From the NCBI RefSeq assembly GCF_001428245.1, contig NZ_LMRV01000088.1:124710-188709 (forward strand): a DNA stretch of 64,000 nt, given 5' to 3'. Below are positions 42,052 to 50,800 of this stretch, piece after piece (positions within the stretch are counted from its first letter, which is position 1; each line of letters begins with the position of its first letter). A program made the translations under genes and the position numbers. Below the pieces are notes generated by a model that saw only the letters and a program-made list of their open reading frames with translations, searched no databases and was not told the DNA's origin. The DNA comes from Paenibacillus sp. Soil522 (GTDB taxonomy: Bacteria > Bacillota > Bacilli > Paenibacillales > Paenibacillaceae).

Positions 42052-42609
42052 TCACCCTTCATATACAAAGTTAATTTCCGCATCGGCCAGCAGCGGATGC
42101 CTGCTGTCCTTATCCGATAATATCGGATTCGATGTCGGCCAGTCGATTGCCAGTAGGGGATCGTTCCATGCTATGCCCCGGTCGTGTTCGGCGCTATATC
42201 CTTCATCCACTTTATATTGAACTTCGCTATAGGAAGATAGCGTGCAGAAGCCGTGAGCAAACCCTCGCGGAACTAGCAGCTGCATCTTATTCGAAGCCGA
42301 TAGAACAAAGCCTTGCCATTGTCCATAGGTCGGAGAACCCTTCCTAATATCCAATACAACGTCATAAATTTCTCCAGCGGTAGCTCTTACAAGCTTCGAC
42401 TGCGCCTTAGGGGCTAATTGGTAATGCAGCCCGCGAAGGGTACCCTTTTCACTGGAGAGGGAATGGTTATCTTGAATAAATTGATTTGTGATACCCTGTT
42501 TATTAAATGTGCTTTGATTATAGCTCTCCATAAAAAAGCCGCGCTGATCGCCAAAAACTGTAGGCTCAATTAATATAACGCCCGAAAATTTCGTAGCATT
42601 CACTTTCAA
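42052..42609 (-). CDS. rmlC: dTDP-4-dehydrorhamnose 3,5-epimerase
   Basis: 185 residues from a TTG at 42609 (GGTGGTGA six bases upstream; a TTG two codons earlier is possible). RmlC cupin features: FSGVILIEPTVFGDQRGFFM, FIQDNHSLS, TLRGLHYQ and VPRGFAHGFCTLS. First gene of the rhamnose set. Confidence 0.93.
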   Translation of the reverse strand: MKVNATKFSGVILIEPTVFGDQRGFFMESYNQSTFNKQGITNQFIQDNHSLSSEKGTLRGLHYQLAPKAQSKLVRATAGEIYDVVLDIRKGSPTYGQWQGFVLSASNKMQLLVPRGFAHGFCTLSSYSEVQYKVDEGYSAEHDRGIAWNDPLLAIDWPTSNPILSDKDSRHPLLADAEINFVYEG

Positions 42610-42740
42610 CGCCAATCACCACCCATTATATCTGTCCGCCACCTCAGCGATACCTACATCATATGACAATAATTTGTCCGAGATGCAGGCAGCGGAGCGA
42701 CCTGCAGACACGTTGACCGGACAGGGTGCAGGATAAGCGT

Positions 42741-42838
42741 AAACGGCTGTCGCCGTCCTTTGGCGGCAACAGCTCGTTTCGCGGTGAAATATAAGCAGAA
42801 ATAAGGGTGAAACTTATACACTCTTATATTTTAACAAA
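42741..42838. repeat. Dispersed intergenic element with two hairpins
   Basis: Left part is a near-palindrome, AAACGGCTGTCGCCG ... CGGCAACAGCTCGTTT (42741-42779). Right part, from GCGGTGAAATATAAGC to CTTATATTTT, contains an ATATAAG/CTTATAT inverted pair. Related sequence occurs at 30933-30980 and, more diverged, at 52793-52840. The gap 42610-42920 holds only this and the terminator at 42842-42902. Confidence 0.6.
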
Positions 42839-42841
42839 AAT

Positions 42842-42902
42842 AAAGCCGTTCCTGCTGCTGCCTTGCTTCCGGAGAAGCCTCAGCAGCAGCAGGAACGGCT
42901 TT
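42842..42902 (-). terminator. Long-stem terminator of the ABC transporter operon
   Basis: A 20-bp perfect stem (AAAGCCGTTCCTGCTGCTGC and its complement) with a 21-base loop, T-rich on the minus-strand side (ATTTTTG) and TTTTT on the plus side. Confidence 0.85.
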
Positions 42903-42920
42903 TTGCTAAAACTAAGCTGC

Positions 42921-43715
42921 CTATGAGGCAACGTCACGCTTATTGAAGATATACCAGGTTAACGCGATAAAGATGACGTAATAAACGCCAAGCACGCTAA
43001 GCGAGTAGCCTAAGGTCATGCCCTGCCGCATCGGGTTGCCGTCTAGATATTGCGTCAGGTTCAAATGGATAAACAGCAGATAATCGATCCATTTATAGTC
43101 CAGCATCGCAATGAGGCCGATAAAGCTGTTGATGCCGAGCAGAAGGAACAACGCCATCCCAATTGCAAGACCGCTGCTGCGGAACACTGTCGAGAGCATG
43201 AAAGCAAGCGTTACCGTCACGACAAGTGAAATTAAAGTTAAGCCATAATATTTCAGCATGTAGGTAAGGGGATTATCCCCTTCCGCTCCAGCAAAGGTTG
43301 GCTTTACATCCGGCGAAGCATGGATACCAAAGCAAATCCAATTCACAAATAGGGTACTTGCAAACAATAGAATGGCGAGCATGATAGCAAATATCATAAT
43401 CGAAATATATTTGGACAACAATATTTTCGACCGCGACCATGGACGAATCAGCAGCAGCTTAATGGTACCGCTCGTAAACTCCTCCGCTACTCCGCCCGCA
43501 GCGATAACGACTGTAAAGATCGTTACAAGCAGAAACAAAATCGATGACTCCATAAAAGCGACATCCCACATCGACGTATCCCGTCCGCCGAAAATGAGCC
43601 ATAATATCGATATGGTTAACACTATCACAACCATAATAGCTGACATCACCCACGTGCGGGGACGGCGGTAAATTTTCATATTCTCATTTTGAATAAGCGG
43701 CAAAAAATTAACCAA
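42921..43715 (-). CDS. ABC transporter permease, ABC-2 type
   Basis: 264 residues, six membrane helices by eye, beginning MVNFLPLIQNENMKIYRRPR, the typical cytoplasmic start of ABC-2 permeases such as NatB/BcrB-like exporters. The start overlaps the last 8 bases of the ATPase gene, so the two form one exporter. Substrate unknown (antimicrobial resistance and lipid export are both common for the family). Confidence 0.88.
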   Translation of the reverse strand: MVNFLPLIQNENMKIYRRPRTWVMSAIMVVIVLTISILWLIFGGRDTSMWDVAFMESSILFLLVTIFTVVIAAGGVAEEFTSGTIKLLLIRPWSRSKILLSKYISIMIFAIMLAILLFASTLFVNWICFGIHASPDVKPTFAGAEGDNPLTYMLKYYGLTLISLVVTVTLAFMLSTVFRSSGLAIGMALFLLLGINSFIGLIAMLDYKWIDYLLFIHLNLTQYLDGNPMRQGMTLGYSLSVLGVYYVIFIALTWYIFNKRDVAS

Positions 43716-44628
43716 TGCGTTCCCCTCCCGTTACTTCCAAAAATTGATCTTCAAGCGTTTTGACTTGTGCCCGAATGCCGTATACTTTAATTCCGGCTGA
43801 CACAAGCGAAGCATTAATAGCAGCGGTACCTTCCTTGTCAGCCTCAACCGTGAGCGCGTTCTCACCATCAAACTCCCCTGATCGTCCAGCAGCCTGAAGT
43901 ACCTTCAAAGCGCCCTGCGGGCGGTCGACTTCGATGACGACGCGGTTATTTACTTTAGCAGCATGCTCGCCGCGAATCGTCCTGATGTCAATCAGTTTAC
44001 CATTCTGGATAATGGCAACGCGGTCGCACATAAGCTCCATCTCGGATAACAAGTGACTCGACACGAATACGGCAATACCCTCCTCCTTGGAAAGCAAGCG
44101 CAAGTAATCACGCAGCTCGCGTATGCCCGCAGGATCCAAGCCGTTTGTAGGTTCATCCAAAATAAGCAGCTGCGGTTTATGCAATATTGCCTGCGCTACG
44201 CCCAGCCGCTGCCGCATGCCAAGCGAGTAGGTTTTCACCTTATCGCGAATTCGCCCTTCAAGGCCTACAAGCTTAACGACCTCATGAACGCGATGCTCTG
44301 TAATCCCTGGAATCATACGCGCATAATGAATTAAATTATCATACCCGCTCAAATATTTATACATTTCCGGATTTTCTACAATTGCGCCAACATGGCGAAT
44401 CGCTTTTTCATAATGCTTCGTAATGCTATGTCCGCCAATTGTTATTTCACCGTCTGTAAGAGACATTAAGCCAACCATCATCCGAATCGTAGTCGTCTTG
44501 CCCGAGCCGTTGGGACCGAGGAAACCGAATACTTCTCCGAGCGGTAAATCAAGTGTCAACCGGTCAATAATCGTTCTGTTACCGATTTTTTTAGTCACAT
44601 TTTGCAATTTAACGATGGGCTGCTCCAT
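43708..44628 (-). CDS. ABC transporter ATP-binding protein
   Basis: 306 residues from the ATG at 44628; GGAGGAGGAGC sits 8 bases upstream, whereas the open frame 60 bp further up has no site. Walker A FLGPNGSGKTT, signature YSLGMRQRLGVAQAI, Walker B LLILDEPTNGLDP, H-loop SSHLLSEME. BcrA/NatA-like exporter ATPase with a C-terminal 80-residue extension. First gene of the pair. Confidence 0.93.
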   Translation of the reverse strand: MEQPIVKLQNVTKKIGNRTIIDRLTLDLPLGEVFGFLGPNGSGKTTTIRMMVGLMSLTDGEITIGGHSITKHYEKAIRHVGAIVENPEMYKYLSGYDNLIHYARMIPGITEHRVHEVVKLVGLEGRIRDKVKTYSLGMRQRLGVAQAILHKPQLLILDEPTNGLDPAGIRELRDYLRLLSKEEGIAVFVSSHLLSEMELMCDRVAIIQNGKLIDIRTIRGEHAAKVNNRVVIEVDRPQGALKVLQAAGRSGEFDGENALTVEADKEGTAAINASLVSAGIKVYGIRAQVKTLEDQFLEVTGGERIG

Positions 44629-44707
44629 ATTCAGTGCTCCTCCTCCAAAAATCCAAATCCTATTTATTATAAACGATTCAGGAAACAATTGGAAGTTTAC
44701 AAAAAAT

Positions 44708-44744
44708 AACCTCTGCTCTACAGCTATACTGTAGAGCAGAGGTT
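44708..44744 (-). terminator. Terminator spanning the stop codon of the 95-residue gene
   Basis: AACCTCTGCTCTACAG, loop CTATA, and its exact complement: a perfect 16-bp stem followed by TTATTTTTT on the minus strand. The gene's stop (44724-44726) lies in the loop, so the stem includes the last codons. Confidence 0.9.
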
Positions 44745-45011
44745 CTCATTATCATTCGTCCGGTAGGGTTGTATAACATGTTCGGCAGCTTTCGCGTCTG
44801 CACGAAGGAACATTTTATAATCGTAGTTACTGGTCTTACCCGGCGATCCGGCTTTAGCATCCAGCTTATCCTGCTCTATGCTGCATGATAAGCAATAACC
44901 CATTGGATGCACCACTCGAAAAAATCCTGTTCGAAACAAAATATCCGCCTCAGGGCTTAAAACCATCTGTCCGCAACTAACACAATAAAAACGGTCCTCT
45001 GAACATTTCAT
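44724..45011 (-). CDS. Small zinc-finger-like hypothetical protein
   Basis: 95 residues: FYCVSCGQM (Cys10, Cys13) and GYCLSCSIE (Cys40, Cys43) form a probable four-cysteine zinc site, followed by a charged tail. No family name known. Stands alone between the ABC operon and the signal-peptidase-like gene. Confidence 0.65.
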   Translation of the reverse strand: MKCSEDRFYCVSCGQMVLSPEADILFRTGFFRVVHPMGYCLSCSIEQDKLDAKAGSPGKTSNYDYKMFLRADAKAAEHVIQPYRTNDNENLCSTV

Positions 45012-45080
45012 CCGATAGATCGCTTCCTCTCTCTTCGTAATGAATGTCTCAACCTCTAGGGTAATTTGCGGGATGCTGCG

Positions 45081-45539
45081 TTAAATGGCAGATGCCCGAT
45101 CATAACGCCGATTAGCCATCCACCTGGAAAATTTCGACCAGAACGGAATTTGAAGCACCGCTGCCTCCAATAGACGCGACCGCCAATGATTCACATACAA
45201 TACCTTTCCATCACGGTGGACAGCTTTCAATTTACCTATAATATGGGAAAAGGTAACGGGTTGTTGTGGTATATCGCATGTATCGCCCCGGAATGTATAC
45301 ATCGCTGGCTGCTGTTCATCGTCAATATCAATCATGCGATAAAGCAAAAGGTGACCCTCATTCGTTTCAAACAAGCACACATCTCCGATCTGCAGCTCCT
45401 CTTCACGCACGCGAACGAAAGTCGTCACATTTCCATCACGCAATAATGGAAACATCGCATCACCGTAGCATGTAACATCGATTGAGCCCCGATTTTCAAT
45501 GACCTTCGCAATAATGACAGCCAGCTCATTCCGAACCAT
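45081..45539 (-). CDS. S24/S26 signal-peptidase-like protein lacking catalytic residues
   Basis: 152 residues from the ATG at 45539 (GTAGGAGACAAGATT upstream); the open frame is 48 bp longer but without a site. The fold reads as type-I signal peptidase/LexA: YGDAMFPLLRDGN (27-37), ELQIGDVCLFE, YTFRGDTCDIP and SHIIGKLKAV. In active enzymes the first motif is G-x-S-M-x-P; here the serine is Ala28. The usual second residue (Lys in SipS-type, His in SipW-type) lies near LLLYRMI, where neither is present. There is a C-terminal amphipathic or membrane segment. Eleven bases after the nucleotidyltransferase gene, likely cotranscribed. Confidence 0.75.
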   Translation of the reverse strand: MVRNELAVIIAKVIENRGSIDVTCYGDAMFPLLRDGNVTTFVRVREEELQIGDVCLFETNEGHLLLYRMIDIDDEQQPAMYTFRGDTCDIPQQPVTFSHIIGKLKAVHRDGKVLYVNHWRSRLLEAAVLQIPFWSKFSRWMANRRYDRASAI

Positions 45540-45550
45540 AATCTTGTCTC

Positions 45551-46933
45551 CTACGCCATATTTAGTTGACTCGTAATCTCGTCCCACGTCACACCAAGCG
45601 TGATAACATCTTCCTCATTGATTTGTTTACCGGTTTGCACCTCGATTAGCTCAAGATCCGTAACAGCACGTATACTGTGTCTGGAGCGTTCTGGAATGGT
45701 TATGGCGTCACCCTGTTCAACAACGCGATACGCCTCGTCCAAGATCAGCAGCCCTTTTCCAGATAATATAGTCCACACCTCTCTTCGTTTAAAATGCATT
45801 TGATAGCTGATGTTCTGTCCTGCAGCTATAAACACTCGCTTTGTGACGGTATGTAGTCCTGATGGCAGTACGGCTGAATCAATTACTTTCGAATGTCCCC
45901 AGCGTCGTTCCTCAAACTTGGGTCGCTCATTCATAGACAGAAGCTTCGCGTTTAACACGGAACCGGCATCCTTGCTTGTTACAAGAATTCCATCCTGGCT
46001 TGCGGCTACAATCACATTATTTAAACCGATAATCGAGATAGGAATGTCGAGCTCATTAATAAGCTGAGACTGATCGCTATCATCCGATACTTCGCCAATT
46101 CCTAGCCGATCAAAGGATATTTTCTCAGACAACGTTTTCCAGCTCCCTAGATCCTTCCATTCCCCATCGAAGCAAATGACTGATCGAGAAGACGTTTTTT
46201 GTGTGACTTCGGCTTCAAAGCTTGAATTCGGCATTCTGCCGTACTGTTTATATAATTCATCATAATGAATAGGCAGGCCGCGTTCCATAAGCGTCGAGAT
46301 CATATAATCAAGCTGAAACGCATAGATGCCGCTGTTCCATAATGCACCATTCTTGATTAACGATTCCGCTTCCGCCTCATGAGGCTTTTCCTTGAATGTA
46401 CGCACCTTGCGTTCATACATCTCCTCATCGTCGGTATAAGGGCTTGCCATAGGAACGATATAGCCGTATTGCTCTGATGGAAAGCTAGGCCTTGTCCCAA
46501 TCATCAGCATCTCCGACCGGCTTTCCCTGAACAGCTTAGGAAGCCCTCTTATGCATGTAAAGAAATCACTACCAACATATGCGTCCACCGGCATAATAAT
46601 GACCGTTTCACTTAAAGATACACCAGCGATTGAATATAAATAAGCAGCAGCGAGCGCCACTGCCGGGAAGGTATCACGTTGTTCAGGTTCAATAATGAGC
46701 GGTGCTTTTTCGCCTACTTGCCCCTGTATGAGCTCTACCTGCTGACGACAGGTCGCAATGCGGGTATGCTCCTGTAGATCGGCTTCGTCAAGCTGACGCC
46801 AAAGCCGCTGCAGCATCGATTCCATGCCGCCCGTCGGGGTTCCCAGCACCGATAAGTATTGCTTTGCACGATTGCTATTCGATAAGGGCCATAGTCTCTT
46901 CCCTGATCCGCCTGATAATAATATGATTTTCAA
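45551..46933 (-). CDS. Mannose-1-phosphate guanylyltransferase/isomerase-like protein (nucleotidyltransferase plus cupin)
   Basis: 460 residues from a TTG at 46933 (GAAGGGGGACAAGC upstream); an ATG 21 bp earlier precedes that site and is less likely. N-terminal nucleotidyltransferase: LSGGSGKRLWPLSNSNRAKQ, the GDP-mannose pyrophosphorylase loop; later FKEKPHEAEAESLI and NSGIYAFQ. C-terminal cupin: RRWGHSKVIDS, YQMHFKRREVWTILSGKG, HSIRAV, as in bifunctional type-II PMI/GMP enzymes. The sugar nucleotide could be GDP-mannose, used for surface polysaccharide. Begins 49 bp after the PilZ gene. Confidence 0.85.
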   Translation of the reverse strand: MKIILLSGGSGKRLWPLSNSNRAKQYLSVLGTPTGGMESMLQRLWRQLDEADLQEHTRIATCRQQVELIQGQVGEKAPLIIEPEQRDTFPAVALAAAYLYSIAGVSLSETVIIMPVDAYVGSDFFTCIRGLPKLFRESRSEMLMIGTRPSFPSEQYGYIVPMASPYTDDEEMYERKVRTFKEKPHEAEAESLIKNGALWNSGIYAFQLDYMISTLMERGLPIHYDELYKQYGRMPNSSFEAEVTQKTSSRSVICFDGEWKDLGSWKTLSEKISFDRLGIGEVSDDSDQSQLINELDIPISIIGLNNVIVAASQDGILVTSKDAGSVLNAKLLSMNERPKFEERRWGHSKVIDSAVLPSGLHTVTKRVFIAAGQNISYQMHFKRREVWTILSGKGLLILDEAYRVVEQGDAITIPERSRHSIRAVTDLELIEVQTGKQINEEDVITLGVTWDEITSQLNMA

Positions 46934-46981
46934 AGCTTGTCCCCCTTCATTCATGCGATTGCCAAGCTGCTAATGATTGAG

Positions 46982-47419
46982 CTAGCCGCTGTAATGCATC
47001 CGCTTTTTATTCAATAATCTGCTGTATAAATAATGAATTTTTCGCTGCTGCGGCTGTCTCTCCAATATTTCTTGATTCATCACGCCTATAATTAAAGAAC
47101 GAAGCGTATTTGAACATTCAAACAGCACGCCGTGAGCATATTGATTATCTTTCTTTGCATTCCAAACGATTCGGCCGCGAACAATAATTTGTACGTTCGA
47201 AATCGTCATTCTGAATTCAACGGAATAGTTTTGCTGTATCGGCAGCTTTAGCCCTGATAAAAAACATAAGCCGTTTTGGCTTAAATTAAGCAGGAGCACT
47301 GTAGTCGTCGAGGGTGTAAGCAGCTGTCCATCATTACTAATTAGCCTAAGCTCTGCCTTCACGCCTTCTGTGAAGCGAAGCCTGAAGTGAGCGCGCGAGG
47401 CATCATTTGATTTCGTAGC
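46982..47419 (-). CDS. PilZ-domain c-di-GMP-binding protein
   Basis: 145 residues from the ATG at 47419 (GATGGAGGAATTGAGC upstream; 75 bp of upstream open frame lacks a site). PilZ motifs: RAHFR at 10-14 (RxxxR) and NLSQNG at 46-51 (N-x-S-x-x-G), followed by the beta-barrel. Binds cyclic di-GMP in known members. Sits upstream of the nucleotidyltransferase gene in the same direction, so it may couple c-di-GMP to polysaccharide precursor supply; inference. Confidence 0.9.
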   Translation of the reverse strand, partial: ATKSNDASRAHFRLRFTEGVKAELRLISNDGQLLTPSTTTVLLLNLSQNGLCFLSGLKLPIQQNYSVEFRMTISNVQIIVRGRIVWNAKKDNQYAHGVLFECSNTLRSLIIGVMNQEILERQPQQRKIHYLYSRLLNKKRMHYSG

Positions 47420-47540
47420 CATGCTCAATTCCTCCATCTTACCTATTAGCAAAAATGATCGCATATTCTCATGCTTTGCAGCCGGAGCATTCAATGGTTA
47501 CATTTTCATATTCATTTAAAACTAGCAATCGTTCTATGAC

Positions 47541-47720
47541 AGGAGGAATTCGATGAGCATCGACAGCCGACTTGCAGAATAGAGGGATAAGCGGAGATGA
47601 ACGCAAAATACGACCGTCTCTTACTAGAGTGATGATAAGGAAGCCTATTTTAACCTCATTATAACCGAGCCATCGGATGGAATATGTCGGTTAATGGGTG
47701 CGGCTTTTTTTCTAATTTAG
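47541..47720 (+). other. Possible short structured transcript between PilZ and gltB genes
   Basis: ACAGGAGGAATTCGATG at about 47540-47556 is a good ribosome binding site before a nine-codon ORF (MSIDSRLAE). Further on, nested inverted repeats (AACCGA/TCGGTT around CCAT-CGG-ATGG, about 47670-47695) end in GCGGCTTTTTTT. No known RNA family was recognised. The rest of 47420-47740 shows nothing else. Confidence 0.3.
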
Positions 47721-47740
47721 TGGCATTTTGTCGAAAAACA

Positions 47741-47791
47741 AAAGGGACTGTCGCCTGAAGTAGTTTGTGCTACTTCAGGGACAGTCCCTTT
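47741..47791 (-). terminator. Terminator of gltB
   Basis: AAAGGGACTGTC-G-CCTGAAGTAG and its complement: a 22-bp stem with one bulge and a 6-base loop; minus-strand side continues TTTTGTTTTT. Confidence 0.9.
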
Positions 47792-47824
47792 ATCGAAATA
47801 TAAGTCTATTTATGCTTGGTGTTA

Positions 47825-50800
47825 TTACTTGCCGCCTGCGCGTGCAAGCTCTTTTTTGTTCGCTTCGAAGGCTGCAAGCAGTGCAGCATCGCCTACTAGG
47901 CCGCTATCCTCGACCTTACGGATTTGCTCAAGCATACGCTTGTAATCCTTCGGAATAACTTTAACGAACTTCGAAAGCGATACATCCCAATCGTTTAATA
48001 TGAGGGTGGCAATTGCGCTCTCCGTATATTGGGCATGTGATTCAATCAAACCGCGCAGCTCAGCAATATCCAGTGAATCCTCGAGACGCTCCAGCAGTAC
48101 CATTTCCAAATTGCAATGGTTGTAGAAATCGCCCTTCTCATCGTAGATATATGCGACGCCGCCGGACATACCAGCCGCAAAGTTTCGTCCCGTGTTACCG
48201 AGAATAACGACGCGTCCGCCAGTCATATATTCACAGCCGTGATCGCCCACGCCTTCTACAACAACGTTAGCTCCACTATTCCGTACAGCGAAGCGTTCAC
48301 CAGCAGTTCCGCGGATATAAGCTTGACCGCTAGTTGCGCCATACAGCGCAGTGTTACCGATAATAACATTATCCTCGGCAACGAAGGTTGCCTTCGGAGA
48401 CGGTGCTACGATGATTTTGCCGCCCGATAAACCTTTTCCGACGTAGTCATTCGAATCGCCTTCGATGGATAGCGTAATTCCATTCGGTACGAATGCGCCA
48501 AAGCTTTGGCCAGCCGTTCCAACGAAATGGTAGGAAATCGTATCCTCAGGCAAACCGGCTGCGCCGTAACGGCGAGTCACTTCACTGCCGAGAATCGTTC
48601 CGACAACACGGTTCGTGTTCAAGATAGGGAATGTACCGCGTACGCGTTCACCGTTCTCGAGCGCTGCTTGCGCAAGAGGAACGAGCTGCTGCATATCAAG
48701 CGATAGCTCAAGTCCGTGGTTTTGCTCTTGAACGTTATAGCGTACTGCATCGTGCGGAAGATCCGCTTCGTACAGCAAGCCTGAAAGATCGATGCCTTTC
48801 ACTTTGTAATGCTCGCGAAGCTGCTTCGTTTCCAAAATATCGACGCGGCCAATCATTTCTTGAATCGTACGGAAGCCAAGCTCTGCCATAATCTCACGCA
48901 GCTCTTCAGCAATGAAGCGCAGGTAGTTAACGACATGGCTAGGATCTCCCATAAATTTCTTCCGCAGATCCGGATTTTGTGTCGCAACGCCTACCGGACA
49001 TGTATCCAGTTGACATACTCGCATCATGATACAGCCAAGCACGATGAGCGGAGCAGTCGAGAAGCCGTATTCTTCAGCTCCAAGCAGCACTGCAACCGCA
49101 ACGTCGCGGCCATTCATCATTTTGCCGTCCGTTTCAAGGACAACGCGATCACGCAATTTGTTCAGCATTAGCGTTTGATGCGTTTCTGCAAGACCAAGCT
49201 CCCACGGCAGACCCGCGTGACGGATCGAGCCCATCGGAGAAGCTCCTGTTCCACCATCGTAGCCGCTGACCATAATAACGTCCGCACGGCCTTTCGCTAC
49301 GCCGGTTGCAATTGTTCCTACGCCAACACCGGATACGAGCTTCACGTTGATGCGAGCGCGCGGGTTAGCATTTTTCAAGTCATGAACAAGCTCTGCCAAA
49401 TCCTCGATCGAATAAATATCGTGATGCGGAGGAGGCGAGATGAGGCCTACTCCAGGCGTTGAACCACGAACCTCGGCTACCCAAGGATATACTTTAAGGC
49501 CAGGCAATTGTCCGCCTTCACCAGGCTTAGCGCCCTGAGCCATTTTAATTTGAATCTCGTCCGCATTAACCAGGTAGTTGCTCGTTACGCCGAAACGTCC
49601 GGATGCAACCTGCTTAATTGCGCTGCGTCTGGAATCTCCGTTTGCATCTGGAATGAAGCGTGCAGGATCTTCCCCGCCCTCGCCCGTATTTGACTTGCCG
49701 CCTAAACGGTTCATCGCAATAGCCAGGCTCTCATGCGCTTCTTTACTGATCGAACCAAACGACATCGCGCCGGTTTTGAACCGTTTAACGATCGATTCGA
49801 TCGACTCAACTTCCTCAAGCGGCACAGACTGGCGGCCTTCCTTGAATTGAAGCAAGGAACGAAGCGTTAGATGCTTCTTGTCTTCACCCTGTACGAGTGC
49901 CGAGAACTTCTTGTACAGCTTATAGTCGTTTGCGCGGGAAGCCATTTGCAGCGTATGAATCGTCTGCGGCGTGAACAAATGGTCTTCGCCGTCTTTACGC
50001 CATTGGTACTCGCCGCCGGAGTCAAGCTCCTTCTCTCCGCCCTCTTGCTCAGCAAATGCGCGGCTATGGTGCTTGAGCGTCTCTTCAGCGATAACGTCAA
50101 GACCGATGCCGCCGATACGTGACGGCGTCCATGTGAAGTACTCGTTGATGACTTCCTCTTTCAAGCCGAGCGCTTCGAAAATTTGCGCGCCGCGGTAAGA
50201 CTGAATGGTCGAGATACCCATTTTAGACAATATTTTGACAACGCCTTTAGTCGCTGCTTTGATAAAGTTTTTAACTGCTTTGTCATGCGAAATTCCGCGC
50301 AGCATGCCTTGACGAATCATATCGTCAAGCGTCTCGAACGCAAGGTAAGGGTTAACCGCACTTACGCCGTAACCAAGCAGCAAAGCAAAGTGATGCACTT
50401 CACGCGGTTCACCCGATTCAAGCAAGATAGCTACTTTCGTACGCGTGCCTTGACGGATCAGGTGATGATGCAAAGCCGAGACAGCCAGCAGTGCCGGAAT
50501 TGCCGCATTGTCCTTGTCGACGCCGCGATCGGATAGAATAAGCAGATTATGTCCTTTCGCGATAACGCGATCAGCCGCTTCGCACATTTGTGCAAGCGCT
50601 GCGCGCAAGCCCGATTCGCCTTCATTCGCAGGGAAGAAGATCGGAAGCGTGATCGAACGGAAGCCAGGACGGCGCACATGGCGAAGCTTAGCGAATTGCT
50701 CGTTAGATAAAATCGGCGTATCCAATTTGATATGACGGCAGCTCTCCGGCTCAGGATTGAGCAGATTGCGCTCAGGTCCAATGGTCGTGCCGGTCGATGT

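Noticed and set aside
47600..47720. Possible c-di-GMP (GEMM) riboswitch near the PilZ gene
   Set aside because: An ACGCAAA segment and later hairpins are present, but the conserved core and tetraloop-receptor parts are absent and no gene follows on that strand.
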